Source: Methanomassiliicoccales archaeon LGM-RCC1
GTDB taxonomy: Archaea; Thermoplasmatota; Thermoplasmata; Methanomassiliicoccales; Methanomethylophilaceae
NCBI GenBank assembly: GCA_030168575.1
Contig: CP115555.1
Span: 1,550,001 to 1,614,000 of the forward strand
Length of the DNA: 64,000 bases
Reading direction: 5' to 3'
Made by a program: the position numbers and the translations under genes. This document shows, piece after piece, positions 1 to 8,809 of the stretch (position 1 is the first letter of the stretch; every line of letters starts with the position of its first letter). A model generated the notes under the pieces. That model made no database searches. It had not been told where the DNA came from and saw only the letters and a list, made by a program, of their open reading frames with translations.

Positions 1-36
1 GAACTCAAGAAGCAGATCGCCGAGCTCAAGAAGTGA
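1..36 (+). CDS. C-terminal end of a truncated gene
   Basis: Eleven codons in frame from the window edge end in TGA. The residues are almost all Glu, Leu, Lys, Gln, Ile and Ala in a heptad-like pattern, so the protein probably ends in a charged coiled coil. Nothing more can be said because the rest lies outside the window. Confidence 0.5.
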   Translation, partial: ELKKQIAELKK

Positions 37-54
37 GTTCTAAAACAATAAGAT

Positions 55-81
55 GGCCCGCCAGCGGACTGCTGGCAGGCC
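55..81. terminator. Hairpin between convergent genes
   Basis: GGCC-C-GCCAGC pairs with GCTGGC-A-GGCC around a 5-nt loop, followed on the + strand by a short T run. It lies between the end of the truncated + gene and the end of the - strand sstT, so it may stop both transcripts. Confidence 0.5.
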
Positions 82-88
82 GGTTTAA

Positions 89-1327
89 TCATTCTGTAGC
101 AGTTTCTTCAGCCTTGGCTGCCTTCTTCTTGTTGTTCGCGTCGACCGTGGCGGTGAACAGAACATCCGAAGAGGAGTTGAGAGCGGTCTCAAGGGAATCC
201 TGGATGACTCCGATGATGAATCCGACTCCGACCATGTAAGCGGCCACATCGTCAGGCACTCCCAGGATGGCACAGGCCATCGGGACCAGAAGGATGGATC
301 CTCCTGCGACTCCGGAACTACCGCATGCACAAAGCGTAGCGATGATACAGAGGACGATGGCTTGCTCGATCGGGACTGCGATTCCGATACTGTATGCCGC
401 TGTGAGGGCCAGGATACTGATCGTGATTGCCGCACCGCACATATTGATGGCGGATCCCAGAGGGATCGACGTGGAATAGAAGTCCCTGTCGAGTTTCATC
501 TCCTCGCAGAGTGCAAGGTTGATGGGCACGTTAGCGGCAGAACTCCTGGTGAAGAATGCGGTGATTGCGCTTCCACGGAGACAGGTGAGCAGAAGAGGAT
601 ACGGATTCCTCTTTCCGGCCACTGCCACGATCAGCGGGTTGGTCACGAACATGACCAAGACCATGCTCAGTACGATGATCAGGATCAATGCCCCGTAATC
701 GACGAACAGCTCGGGTCCGTTGTTGGACAGCGCCTCGTAGATCAATCCGAGTACTCCGAAGGGAGCGAACTGGATGAAGATCGAGATAACCTTCAACAGC
801 ATATCCGTGATGTTCTGACTCAGATCAGCGGTGTGCTTGGTCGCGATCGGTTTCATGAGGATACCGATGAGCACGGCCCAGAACAGGATACCGAGATAGT
901 TGGTGTTGGCCAACGCATCGATGGGGTTCACCAGGATCTTCCTGATGATGCTGTCCAGGAATGCTTCGAATGTTGTTACGGCTCCTACAGGTTCCTCAGA
1001 GATGACAGGAAGCGCGACGGGCATTATGTAGAACACGACGACCGATACCGCTGCCGCTATTACGCTGCTGAGGAAATACAAAACGATAACAGATTTGAAT
1101 CTGGAACCGAGACCTGTGCTCCTGGTGATCAGCGATGTGATGATGATCGCCATGATGAGGATCGGTGCCACTGACTTCAGGGACTGAACGAATGCCACTC
1201 CCAGAAGGTCTATGTAAGGGAGCCCGGGAATCAATAATCCCAAGGCGATACCTACCAGCAATCCAGCGATGATACGCAGAATAAGGCTGATAGAGGTCCA
1301 TTTTTCCCAAATAGCCTTGAAATCCAT
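89..1327 (-). CDS. sstT: Serine/threonine:Na+ symporter SstT
   Basis: A 412-residue polytopic membrane protein of the dicarboxylate/amino acid:cation symporter family. It is predicted to import serine and threonine with sodium. The family signature FFTRSSAANVPINLALCEEM is present at about residues 258-277, followed by a SIPLGSAINMCGAAITI segment typical of SstT rather than of glutamate/aspartate carriers. Hydrophobic segments run from about residue 15 to 390, and the tail is short and charged. The ATG lies about 26 nt from the centre of an AT-rich TATA element, so the mRNA is probably leaderless. The gene is divergent from cysS. Confidence 0.93.
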   Translation of the reverse strand: MDFKAIWEKWTSISLILRIIAGLLVGIALGLLIPGLPYIDLLGVAFVQSLKSVAPILIMAIIITSLITRSTGLGSRFKSVIVLYFLSSVIAAAVSVVVFYIMPVALPVISEEPVGAVTTFEAFLDSIIRKILVNPIDALANTNYLGILFWAVLIGILMKPIATKHTADLSQNITDMLLKVISIFIQFAPFGVLGLIYEALSNNGPELFVDYGALILIIVLSMVLVMFVTNPLIVAVAGKRNPYPLLLTCLRGSAITAFFTRSSAANVPINLALCEEMKLDRDFYSTSIPLGSAINMCGAAITISILALTAAYSIGIAVPIEQAIVLCIIATLCACGSSGVAGGSILLVPMACAILGVPDDVAAYMVGVGFIIGVIQDSLETALNSSSDVLFTATVDANNKKKAAKAEETATE

Positions 1328-1346
1328 GGATTGTAACGGTCTTATG

Positions 1347-1359
1347 CTATAATATAAAC
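1347..1359. promoter_or_regulatory. Shared divergent TATA element, sstT/cysS
   Basis: CTATAATATAAAC is TATA-like on both strands. On the - strand it is centred about 26 nt before the sstT ATG. On the + strand it would place the cysS transcription start near 1380, downstream of the longest possible cysS start at 1367. Confidence 0.5.
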
Positions 1360-1453
1360 TTCCCCGTTGGCGGGTATAACAGATTCAGTATCTGGAACCA
1401 TCTCCTACCGTCAAATGAGTTATGTACCTCTTTCAGGATACCACATCGATCAG

Positions 1454-2884
1454 ATGTCTTTGATGATCCATAACACACTAACGAACTCCAAAGAGGAGTT
1501 CAAGACGATAGAACCGGGCAAGGTCAAGATGTACGTGTGCGGAGTCACCGTGTACGACGACATCCACATGGGCCATGCGAGGTGCATGATCGTGTTCGAC
1601 ACCGTTGTGCGCTACCTCAGATACCAGGGCTATCAGGTCACCCACGTCACCAACTTCACCGACGTGGATGACAAGATCATCAACAGGGCGGCCAAGGAGG
1701 GGATTGATCCCTTGGAGCTGTCGGCAAGATACATCGACAAGTACTTCGAGGACGCAGCCAAGCTGGGAATCAACAAGGCTGACATCTATCCTAAGGCCAG
1801 CGAGTGCATCGGAGACATCATCGAGATGGTCCAGAAGATCATCGACAACGGATTCGGCTACGTCACCAGCGACGGAAGCGTGTACTTCTCAATCGACAAG
1901 GTCAAGGACTATGGCAGGCTCGTGAAATCCAAACTCGAGGACATGTCGTCCTCTGGACGCGTCCAGATGGACGAGGAGAAGAAGAATCCCATGGATTTCG
2001 CCGTATGGAAGGCTGCCAAGCCCGGAGAGTGCTCCTGGGATTCCCCCTGGGGAAAGGGCAGGCCCGGATGGCATATCGAATGCTCTGCGATGATCGGCAG
2101 GTATCTCGGCGAGCAGATCGACATCCACGGCGGAGGCAACGACCTTATCTTCCCCCACCATGAGAACGAGATCCTCCAGACGGAAGCGGTGACGGGCAAA
2201 CCCCTGGCCAACTATTGGATGCACAACGGTATGCTCCAGGTCAAGGGACACGGCATGACCAAGGAGGAGAAGATGTCCAAATCTCTTGGCAACTTCTTCA
2301 CGGTCAAGGATGTCGCGGCCAAGTACGATCCGCAGACCATCAGGTTCTACTTCCTCAACACCCACTACATGAGTCCCCTTCTTTACGGAGAGGACATGCT
2401 GGAGGAGGCCAAAGCGGCGGACTCCAGGATCATCAACTGCTACAAGGATCTCAAATCCTACATCAAGACAGCTCCCGAAGGAGATGCCGAGGCAGATGAC
2501 TGCTGCGACTCCATCGAGTCCTACAGGCAGGGATTCAAGGATGCCATGGACGATGACTTCAACACACGCCAGGCGATAGAGGTCATCTTCCAGATGGTGA
2601 GGGCCTTGAACAAGGCCATGAACGAGAAGACCCTTAGCAAGAAGGCAGCCGAGAGGCACCTGAAGCTCCTGGACGAGTTCAACGGTATCCTCAACATCAT
2701 CCCCGCGGAAGACGGTGCCGACGACGGTACCCTGGACGATGTTATGAACATCCTCATCGACCTCCGTGCAGAGCTCAGGAAGAACAAGATGTACGATCTG
2801 GCCGACATGATCCGTGACAGGCTGAAGGATGCAGGCGTGGTCCTTGAGGATTCCAAGGACGGGGCCAAGTGGAAGAAGATCTGA
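1454..2884 (+). CDS. cysS: Cysteinyl-tRNA synthetase
   Basis: Class I aminoacyl-tRNA synthetase that charges tRNA-Cys. The N-terminal CGVTVYD zinc-site motif is followed by a HIGH-like HMGH. Further zinc-site features are GWHIEC and HGGGNDLIFPHHEN, and KMSKS sits near residue 275. At about 476 residues it has normal family length. The frame stays open upstream to 1367, but that start would precede the expected transcription start, and homologues begin close to the start chosen here; ATG 1463 is also possible. It ends 8 bp from the convergent ttuA. Confidence 0.95.
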   Translation: MSLMIHNTLTNSKEEFKTIEPGKVKMYVCGVTVYDDIHMGHARCMIVFDTVVRYLRYQGYQVTHVTNFTDVDDKIINRAAKEGIDPLELSARYIDKYFEDAAKLGINKADIYPKASECIGDIIEMVQKIIDNGFGYVTSDGSVYFSIDKVKDYGRLVKSKLEDMSSSGRVQMDEEKKNPMDFAVWKAAKPGECSWDSPWGKGRPGWHIECSAMIGRYLGEQIDIHGGGNDLIFPHHENEILQTEAVTGKPLANYWMHNGMLQVKGHGMTKEEKMSKSLGNFFTVKDVAAKYDPQTIRFYFLNTHYMSPLLYGEDMLEEAKAADSRIINCYKDLKSYIKTAPEGDAEADDCCDSIESYRQGFKDAMDDDFNTRQAIEVIFQMVRALNKAMNEKTLSKKAAERHLKLLDEFNGILNIIPAEDGADDGTLDDVMNILIDLRAELRKNKMYDLADMIRDRLKDAGVVLEDSKDGAKWKKI

Positions 2885-2892
2885 TATCGGAT

Positions 2893-3822
2893 TCAGAGCT
2901 TTGCGATCTTCTTCTGGGCATCGGCCAGCAGGTCGCATGACTTGCATCTCCTACCTACGGTAGGCTCTCCGCATTTGCACATGTGCAGATTCGATGTAGT
3001 GTACTCCTTGTAGAGCATCGGACGCAGCGTATCATATGAGGACACTATGCTGTGCCTGGATCCGGGAGACCTGTCCTCCAGCTCATCCACGATGCTCCTG
3101 TACTGATTCCTCAGCGCCTCCTGCCAATATGGGCATTCGCCATCCCAGAACTCTATGTCGTTGACCAGAGCGTAGAGGAGACTCTCCTTCTCTGGGATCA
3201 ATCTCAACGGAAGGAATCTCGGAATGAGCCCGGGCTGCACCCTCTCATGGGGACCCATCCTGGCAAGCCTCTCGACATCCCCTCTGACGAAGTTCATCAT
3301 TATCGATTGAGCCATGTCGTCCAGATTATGTCCTGTCGCCAGATACTTGGCCCCTATCTTCCTGGCCTCATCGTTCATGAGCCTGCGGCGGAATACCCCG
3401 CAGTAAGTGCACGGGCTGCTGTCCCTCGACAGCGGCGCGATGGCATCCATTGTGACTCCCAGCTCCGAGAATGAACGCAGATGGAATTGGATGTCCGTAC
3501 CTTCGCAGAACTTCCTCACGATCTCCACGCTGGGAGGACGATATCCATCTATGCCCTCATCGATGACTATGGCGTGCACGGTGACCTTGTTGCGGGGACC
3601 GAAGACATCGGAGATCAGTTTGAGAGTGACCATGCTGTCCTTCCCTCCGGACACCGCTACGGCGATGTTGTCCCCGGGATAGACCTTGATCTGCTTGCGG
3701 ATCTCCCTCTTAACTCTCTTCTCGACGAATCTGGAGAAATCCTGGGCACATAGATGCATGCCGTTGTATCTGATGAAAGTCACGGCCTCGGCGTTGCACT
3801 GGTCACATTTCATAGAATTCAC
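2893..3822 (-). CDS. ttuA: tRNA 2-thiolation enzyme, TtuA/Ncs6 family
   Basis: A 309-residue PP-loop ATPase that adenylates and thiolates a uridine in tRNA (wobble U34 or T54 in this family). An N-terminal CxxC zinc finger is followed by SGGKDS near residue 59, a CTYC site near residue 141 that could hold the Fe-S cluster, and a C-terminal CKCG...CKSC zinc finger. This finger-PP-loop-finger arrangement is typical of the archaeal family. The start overlaps the end of cdc6 by 20 bp, so the two are probably co-transcribed. The target nucleotide cannot be decided from sequence alone. Confidence 0.88.
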   Translation of the reverse strand: MNSMKCDQCNAEAVTFIRYNGMHLCAQDFSRFVEKRVKREIRKQIKVYPGDNIAVAVSGGKDSMVTLKLISDVFGPRNKVTVHAIVIDEGIDGYRPPSVEIVRKFCEGTDIQFHLRSFSELGVTMDAIAPLSRDSSPCTYCGVFRRRLMNDEARKIGAKYLATGHNLDDMAQSIMMNFVRGDVERLARMGPHERVQPGLIPRFLPLRLIPEKESLLYALVNDIEFWDGECPYWQEALRNQYRSIVDELEDRSPGSRHSIVSSYDTLRPMLYKEYTTSNLHMCKCGEPTVGRRCKSCDLLADAQKKIAKL

Positions 3823-4990
3823 CGCGGCCTCCGGATTCGGAGTCTATGATCTCAGCGACCTTCGCCGCCAGTGCCTTTGAAGGGATATCCGGCAAGGAGA
3901 TCAGCGTTGTCCTGCTCTTTCCGTCCGAAGAGACCTTGGTGCGAACTAGTCCGACCTTCTCGAGGTCCTGGATGTAGATCCAAAACTGGGTGTGCTTCCT
4001 GGCCGTGAGCTCGTATTCCTCGCACACGATGGCATAGGTCTTCTCTGCGGCAGTGATCGGGATGGATACGTTCTGCTTCATCGCACGGGCGACCGCCAGA
4101 AGAACGACCTTCCTATTGATGTCCAGTGTGCTGATCTTCGATTCCGATACGACGCTGTAGATCAGGGCCTTGGCGGCACGGACATTCTCCACCGTGACCT
4201 CTCCGAGGGAATCATCCTCAGCTATGACCGCAGCCTTCTCCAGCAATTCGATCACCATTCTGGCGTCGCCGTAGTCCTCTGAGCTCTCGGCTATCTGGTC
4301 GAGAGCATCATCGGATATCTTACCGGGATACAGTGCCTCATCGGCCCTCTCGGATGCGATCTGCCTGAGCTCGTCGTAGACGTACTTGTTGAACTTGACG
4401 GTCGATGCACGGCGGAATGTGGATACAGAGGCATCGTCCAATAGCGGGAATATCGATTCCTGTGAGATCAGGATCAGCGACACAGGCGCAGGTTTCTCCA
4501 CCTCGTCCGATAGCCTTGTTATCTGATAGATCAGGTCGACGGTGCCCTTCTTCAGAAGGATGTCTACCTCGTCCAGGATAAGAACTATGGGCCTCTTGTT
4601 CTTCAGGAGGTGGACCTTGAGTGTGCGGGCCAGCTCCTCGTTGGAGAATCCCCTGTCCGGATGGCCTTGATCGAAATGGCGGATGAGCGTCAGCAGGACT
4701 GCGTTCTCGGAGTTGTTGCTCCTGCAGTTGATGTAGATCGTGTCCAGCTGCATGCCCTTTCCCTTACAGTACTCGGTCATCTCCTGGCAGAACTTCCTGG
4801 CGGTGACAGTCTTACCAGTTCCCACCGTACCCATCAGGAATGCGTTGCAGGCACGGCCGGATTCCACGAAGGGGCGGTATAGCTTCTCCAGCTCATGCAT
4901 CTGTCCCTCCCTTTTGACCAGGTTCTTTGGAACGTAGTCATAATCGAACTTGGAAGCATCCCTGATGATGGTGGAGGATTTCTCGAACAT
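3803..4990 (-). CDS. cdc6: Orc1/Cdc6 replication initiator
   Basis: AAA+ origin-binding and helicase-loading protein. Walker A (GTVGTGKT) is near residue 55 and Walker B (ILDEVD) near 138, and there is a sensor-like region and a C-terminal winged-helix domain. About 395 residues is normal for archaeal Orc1/Cdc6. ATG 4990 is preferred because AGGTG lies just ahead of it; ATG 5005 is an alternative five codons upstream. It is divergent from rfcS across only about 100 bp. I see no origin-recognition-box-like repeats there, so an origin is not called. Confidence 0.93.
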   Translation of the reverse strand: MFEKSSTIIRDASKFDYDYVPKNLVKREGQMHELEKLYRPFVESGRACNAFLMGTVGTGKTVTARKFCQEMTEYCKGKGMQLDTIYINCRSNNSENAVLLTLIRHFDQGHPDRGFSNEELARTLKVHLLKNKRPIVLILDEVDILLKKGTVDLIYQITRLSDEVEKPAPVSLILISQESIFPLLDDASVSTFRRASTVKFNKYVYDELRQIASERADEALYPGKISDDALDQIAESSEDYGDARMVIELLEKAAVIAEDDSLGEVTVENVRAAKALIYSVVSESKISTLDINRKVVLLAVARAMKQNVSIPITAAEKTYAIVCEEYELTARKHTQFWIYIQDLEKVGLVRTKVSSDGKSRTTLISLPDIPSKALAAKVAEIIDSESGGRGEFYEM

Positions 4991-5067
4991 TTTGCACCTT
5001 TCCATGGTTTGTTGCTGCTAGGAACCCACTTTGATATTGGCTCTGCCATACCTTCGCCCAATAAAAT

Positions 5068-5078
5068 CTTTTATAAGC
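5068..5078 (+). promoter_or_regulatory. TATA box of rfcS
   Basis: CTTTTATAAGC is centred 29 nt before ATG 5102 and 20 nt before ATG 5093. Usual archaeal spacing favours a near-leaderless start at 5102. Confidence 0.5.
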
Positions 5079-5092
5079 TCTGCTATGGGTAG

Positions 5093-6061
5093 ATGATTCC
5101 GATGAATGAGATTTGGACGGAGAAGTACAGGCCGAAGAACCTGGACGATGTTGTCGGACAGAAGCATGTGACCGAGAGGCTCAAGGCCTATGTCGAGTCC
5201 AGGAACATGCCCCATCTGCTTTTCACCGGCCCTGCCGGAACTGGGAAGACGACATGCTCTCTGGCACTGGCCAAATCCATGTTCGGGGACGAGTGGAAGG
5301 GCAACTTCATCGAACTCAACGCCTCCGACGAGAGGGGAATCGATGTGGTCCGCGGAAAGATCAAGGAGTTCGCGAGGACCGCTCCGCTCGGAGGAGCAGA
5401 ATTCAAGATCATCTTCATGGATGAGGCCGATGCTCTCACATCGGATGCACAGGCCGCTCTCAGGAGGACAATGGAGAAGTTCTCAGGCATCTGCCGTTTC
5501 ATCCTCTCATGCAACTATTCATCGAAGATCATCGACCCTATCCAGTCCAGGTGCGCGGTGTTCAGGTTCAAGCCCCTCACATCGGATGATGTGAAGGAGT
5601 TCCTCGAGATGATCGTGAAGAACGAGAACGTGAACATCGACGACGATGCGATGACCGGGCTCATCCACGTGGCGAGAGGGGACATGAGGCGTGCCGTCAA
5701 CTCGCTCCAGGTGGCCGCATCCCTCGGAAAGAAGATCGACCTCGACGTCATCTACCAGACGACCGGAATGGCCAACCCTCAGGCGGTCAAGGAGATGATC
5801 GAGACAGCGCTCGACGGGAACTTCATCAAGGCCCGTGACATGCTGGACGACATCATGATCACCTTCGGACTCTCCGGACAGGACATCATCAAGCAGATCC
5901 ATTCTACATTCTTCGACCTGAGCATCACGGATGCAGAGAAGGTCAGGTTCATGGACAAGACCGGTGAGATAGAGTTCCGTATCGTGGAAGGAAGCAACGA
6001 AAGGATTCAGCTCGAAGCCCTGCTGGCCTACCTGGTCATGCTCGGCGGAAAATCGAGATGA
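5093..6061 (+). CDS. rfcS: Replication factor C small subunit
   Basis: Clamp-loader ATPase that opens the PCNA ring together with RfcL. Visible motifs are the N-terminal EKYRP, Walker A (GPAGTGKTT) near residue 45, a DEAD-type Walker B with MDEADAL, and the sensor/arginine-finger SRC motif (QSRCAVFRF). The 322-residue length is typical. Two in-frame ATGs (5093 and 5102) are possible, and TATA spacing favours 5102. The 3' end overlaps the convergent IMPase gene by about 26 bp. Confidence 0.95.
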   Translation: MIPMNEIWTEKYRPKNLDDVVGQKHVTERLKAYVESRNMPHLLFTGPAGTGKTTCSLALAKSMFGDEWKGNFIELNASDERGIDVVRGKIKEFARTAPLGGAEFKIIFMDEADALTSDAQAALRRTMEKFSGICRFILSCNYSSKIIDPIQSRCAVFRFKPLTSDDVKEFLEMIVKNENVNIDDDAMTGLIHVARGDMRRAVNSLQVAASLGKKIDLDVIYQTTGMANPQAVKEMIETALDGNFIKARDMLDDIMITFGLSGQDIIKQIHSTFFDLSITDAEKVRFMDKTGEIEFRIVEGSNERIQLEALLAYLVMLGGKSR

Positions 6062-6827
6062 ACTTCGGGACAAGCGTCCCTACGGCCTCTTCCAATACCT
6101 CTTGCGAGGAACACATCACCAGGATGCCGTGCTCATCTGCCAATCCGTGATCGTAGACGGCACCGGCCTTCTCCGCTATGTGCATCCCAGGTTTGAAATC
6201 CCATATCTTGTTGAGGAACCTAACGTGGACGTCTATCCTCCCGGCTGCGAGATAGGTGTAATCCACGGATGATGCTCCGAACACCTTGAATCTGGCGATG
6301 TCGGAGTAACAGTCGTGGAAGATCGCCGCCTGGGCATCCCTGAATTCCTGGGAGCGCCTGCTGAAATCCCCTGTGGAGACGAGGCACTGCTTCAACGGTC
6401 TGGGCTCGCATGTGTGGATCCTCTCGCCGTTCAGATATGCGCCGTTCTCGTCTGCGGTGAACATCTCATCGAACACCGGAAGGTAGATCGCTGAGGCCTT
6501 CGCCTCTCCGTTCTCCATGAAGCAGCCCTGGATGCCGAAGAATGGTATCCCTCTGCTGTAGTTCATGGTCCCGCCTATGGGGTCGATAGTCCAGCAGCGT
6601 TCGGAAAGCTCCTTGTCTGGATTGGTCTCCTCGGAGATGATCGTATCCTCGGGGAACGCTGCGGTTATGTCTTTGATGATGGACTGCTCCGCCAGTATAT
6701 CCGAACCTGTGACGACATCGTACATGCCGATAACGGTGGATTTGTCCTTCGCTGAACGGTCGCCGTTGAGGACTATCTCCGATGCCTTCCTTATGGCATC
6801 CGTCAATACCTTGAGTTCGCCAGTCAT
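6036..6827 (-). CDS. Inositol-monophosphatase family sugar phosphatase
   Basis: A 263-residue member of the Mg2+-dependent IMPase/FBPase/CysQ superfamily. The metal-binding DPIGGTMNYSRG motif is near residue 93; the usual DPxDGT aspartate is replaced by glycine. The second metal motif, normally WDxxAG, reads WDFKPGMHIAEKAG. In archaea such proteins often act on inositol phosphate, fructose-1,6-bisphosphate or both, but the substrate cannot be read here and the altered residues make activity less certain. It lies directly downstream of paaK on the same strand, with 5 bp between them. Confidence 0.75.
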   Translation of the reverse strand: MTGELKVLTDAIRKASEIVLNGDRSAKDKSTVIGMYDVVTGSDILAEQSIIKDITAAFPEDTIISEETNPDKELSERCWTIDPIGGTMNYSRGIPFFGIQGCFMENGEAKASAIYLPVFDEMFTADENGAYLNGERIHTCEPRPLKQCLVSTGDFSRRSQEFRDAQAAIFHDCYSDIARFKVFGASSVDYTYLAAGRIDVHVRFLNKIWDFKPGMHIAEKAGAVYDHGLADEHGILVMCSSQEVLEEAVGTLVPKFISIFRRA

Positions 6828-6832
6828 GATAA

Positions 6833-8068
6833 TCAGTAACGGTTGTCGAAGATACGGTTTGTCTTCTTCTCGCTTCTAGGCAGATATCCTATGTCCACGG
6901 CCTTCGGCACAACGGTGACGTTGATCTTGGCCTTGACCTTCTCGACCAGCTCCTTCTCCGCAGCCTCGCGTTCCTCACCCGTGGCCTTGGTCTCGAAGTA
7001 GACGGTGATCATATCCCTTCCCTCGAGGTGATCTATCATGATCTGATACTCGCTGGTCGCGTCCTTCATGGTCGCCAGCACCTCCTCGAACTGAGCAGGG
7101 AACATGTTGACCCCTTTGACCTTGATCATATCGTCCGTGCGTCCGATGATGATGTCTATCCTGGGGAACCTGGATCCGCATGGGCAGTCTCCTGGGATGA
7201 TCCTTGTGAGGTCATGCGTCCTGTACCTGATGAGGGGTGCTCCCTCCTTCTTCAGTGTGGTGATGACCAGCTCACCTACCTCCCCGTCAGGGAGGTTCTT
7301 GCCGGTCTTCGGATCGATGATCTCGAAATAGATGTAGTCATCCCACATGTGGATACCGTTGCGGTAATCGCAGCTGATTCCGATTCCGGGGCCGTAGATC
7401 TCCGTGAGCCCGTAGATATCATAGAAGTCGACACCCAATTCCTGGGCGATGCTCTGGCGCATCTTGTCTCCCCAACGCTCGGAACCGATGATTCCCTTCT
7501 TCAAGCAAAGCTTGTCCCTGATGCCGCGCTTCTTGATCTCCTCTGAAAGGAGAAGTGCGTATGATGATGTGGCGCACAGAACGGTGGAACGGAGATCCTC
7601 CATCATGCGGAGCTGCTTCTCGGTATTGCCCGGGCCCATCGGTATGGCCATCGCGCCGAGTCTCTCGCATCCCGCCTGGAATCCTATTCCGGCGGTCCAC
7701 AGACCGTATCCGGGAGTGATGTGGATGCGGTCCTTGTTGGTGACGCCTGCCATGACGTAGCAGCGCTCGAAGATGATGGCCCAATCCTCCACATCCTTCT
7801 TCGTGTAAGGGATGACCACCGGAGTGCCTGTGGTTCCCGAAGAGGAATGGATCCTGACGATGTCCTTCTCCGGCACAGCGGCGAGGCCCAGCGGATATGC
7901 CTCACGGAGATCTGCCTTGTCGGTGAAGGGGAGCTTCTCGAAGTCCTCCTGCGTCCTTATGGATTCGACGTCTATGTCCTTGTACTTCTGGGCATAGAAC
8001 TTGCTGTGGGCCTTGATGGTCGACAGCTCGTTGAAGATCATCTCCTTCTGATACTCGTTCATCCTCAT
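6833..8068 (-). CDS. Phenylacetate-CoA ligase family adenylate-forming enzyme
   Basis: An ANL-superfamily acyl-CoA ligase of 411 residues, close to the usual PaaK length. It shows the AMP-binding loop SSSGTTGTP near residue 75, an YGLTE-type A5 motif, YRTHDL, and the C-terminal hinge GRTDDMIKVKGVNMFP. It should activate a carboxylic acid through an acyl-AMP to the CoA thioester. Aryl acids such as phenylacetate or indoleacetate are the usual substrates in archaea. GGTGA precedes ATG 8068. The start overlaps the upstream Sel1 gene by 4 bp, implying translational coupling. Confidence 0.85.
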   Translation of the reverse strand: MRMNEYQKEMIFNELSTIKAHSKFYAQKYKDIDVESIRTQEDFEKLPFTDKADLREAYPLGLAAVPEKDIVRIHSSSGTTGTPVVIPYTKKDVEDWAIIFERCYVMAGVTNKDRIHITPGYGLWTAGIGFQAGCERLGAMAIPMGPGNTEKQLRMMEDLRSTVLCATSSYALLLSEEIKKRGIRDKLCLKKGIIGSERWGDKMRQSIAQELGVDFYDIYGLTEIYGPGIGISCDYRNGIHMWDDYIYFEIIDPKTGKNLPDGEVGELVITTLKKEGAPLIRYRTHDLTRIIPGDCPCGSRFPRIDIIIGRTDDMIKVKGVNMFPAQFEEVLATMKDATSEYQIMIDHLEGRDMITVYFETKATGEEREAAEKELVEKVKAKINVTVVPKAVDIGYLPRSEKKTNRIFDNRY

Positions 8069-8790
8069 CTTATCTCACCGCTGTTGATCTTCTCCAGCAA
8101 TTCCGTGGCTTCCTGTGAGCCGCGGTTCGCTGCCTTGGTTAACCACTTCTTTGCATTAGTTAAACTGTGTGTCATTCCGTGACCTGAAATATGCATTTTC
8201 CCAAGCTCGCACATGGCATCCTCTGAACCCAGGTCTGCCGCCTTTATCATCAGCTTGGAGGCCTTATCCGCATTATCCTGGACTCCCCTGCCCTCCAGGT
8301 ACATCAGGCCCAGACGGTAGCCTGCTTTGGGGTAGCCTGCATCGAGGCATCTGCTGTAGCAATCCATCGCTTTGTCATAGTCGACGGGTATGCCCCTGCC
8401 CTCCTCGTTCATGACGCCCATCCTGTACAATGCGAGCACATTGCCCGCCTCGGCCGATTTGGAATACCAGAAGTACGCCTGCTCCCAATCCTGCTGGATG
8501 CCTTCGACGTCTGAGTACATGAATCCTAGATTGAACATCGCTCTGGCATCGCCGAGGTCCGCAGCTCTCTTGTAGAGATCCATGGCCTTCTCCAGATCGA
8601 GTCTCATACCGATTCCGTGGGCACGCATATGACCGAGGTTGCAGATGGCCTCGGCATGATCCTGATCGGCTGCCAGACCGAACCATCTGGCTGCCTCCCT
8701 GCGGTCTTGGACGACTCCATCGCCCTTGTAGAAGAGATAGCCCATGGCGACCTGTGCATCAGGATCTCCGTCCTGGGCGGCCCTGAGCAC
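8065..8790 (-). CDS. Sel1-repeat protein 1
   Basis: Built almost entirely of about six 36-residue Sel1-like (TPR-related) repeats with the pattern A-GD-AQ--LG--Y--G-GV--D---A--W---AA. Such solenoids are protein-protein adaptors. There is no signal peptide and no membrane segment, so it is probably cytoplasmic. The start appears to be GTG at 8790, because no in-frame ATG is available upstream. It follows the larger Sel1 gene by 19 bp and overlaps the ligase gene, forming an apparent Sel1-Sel1-ligase-IMPase operon. Confidence 0.85.
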   Translation of the reverse strand: MLRAAQDGDPDAQVAMGYLFYKGDGVVQDRREAARWFGLAADQDHAEAICNLGHMRAHGIGMRLDLEKAMDLYKRAADLGDARAMFNLGFMYSDVEGIQQDWEQAYFWYSKSAEAGNVLALYRMGVMNEEGRGIPVDYDKAMDCYSRCLDAGYPKAGYRLGLMYLEGRGVQDNADKASKLMIKAADLGSEDAMCELGKMHISGHGMTHSLTNAKKWLTKAANRGSQEATELLEKINSGEIR

Positions 8791-8809
8791 ATCCTCGAAT
8801 CCCGTGGAA

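Noticed and set aside
362-1174. Long + strand ORF opposite sstT
   Set aside because: Composition rich in Asp, His, Arg and Gln is that of an antisense shadow; sstT on the other strand is clearly real.
1367-1453. N-terminal extension of cysS
   Set aside because: The start would lie before the predicted transcription start, and the extension has no counterpart in the enzyme family.
4991-5092. Possible replication origin between divergent cdc6 and rfcS
   Set aside because: The spacer is only about 100 bp, is mostly promoter, and contains no inverted or direct origin-recognition-box-like repeats.
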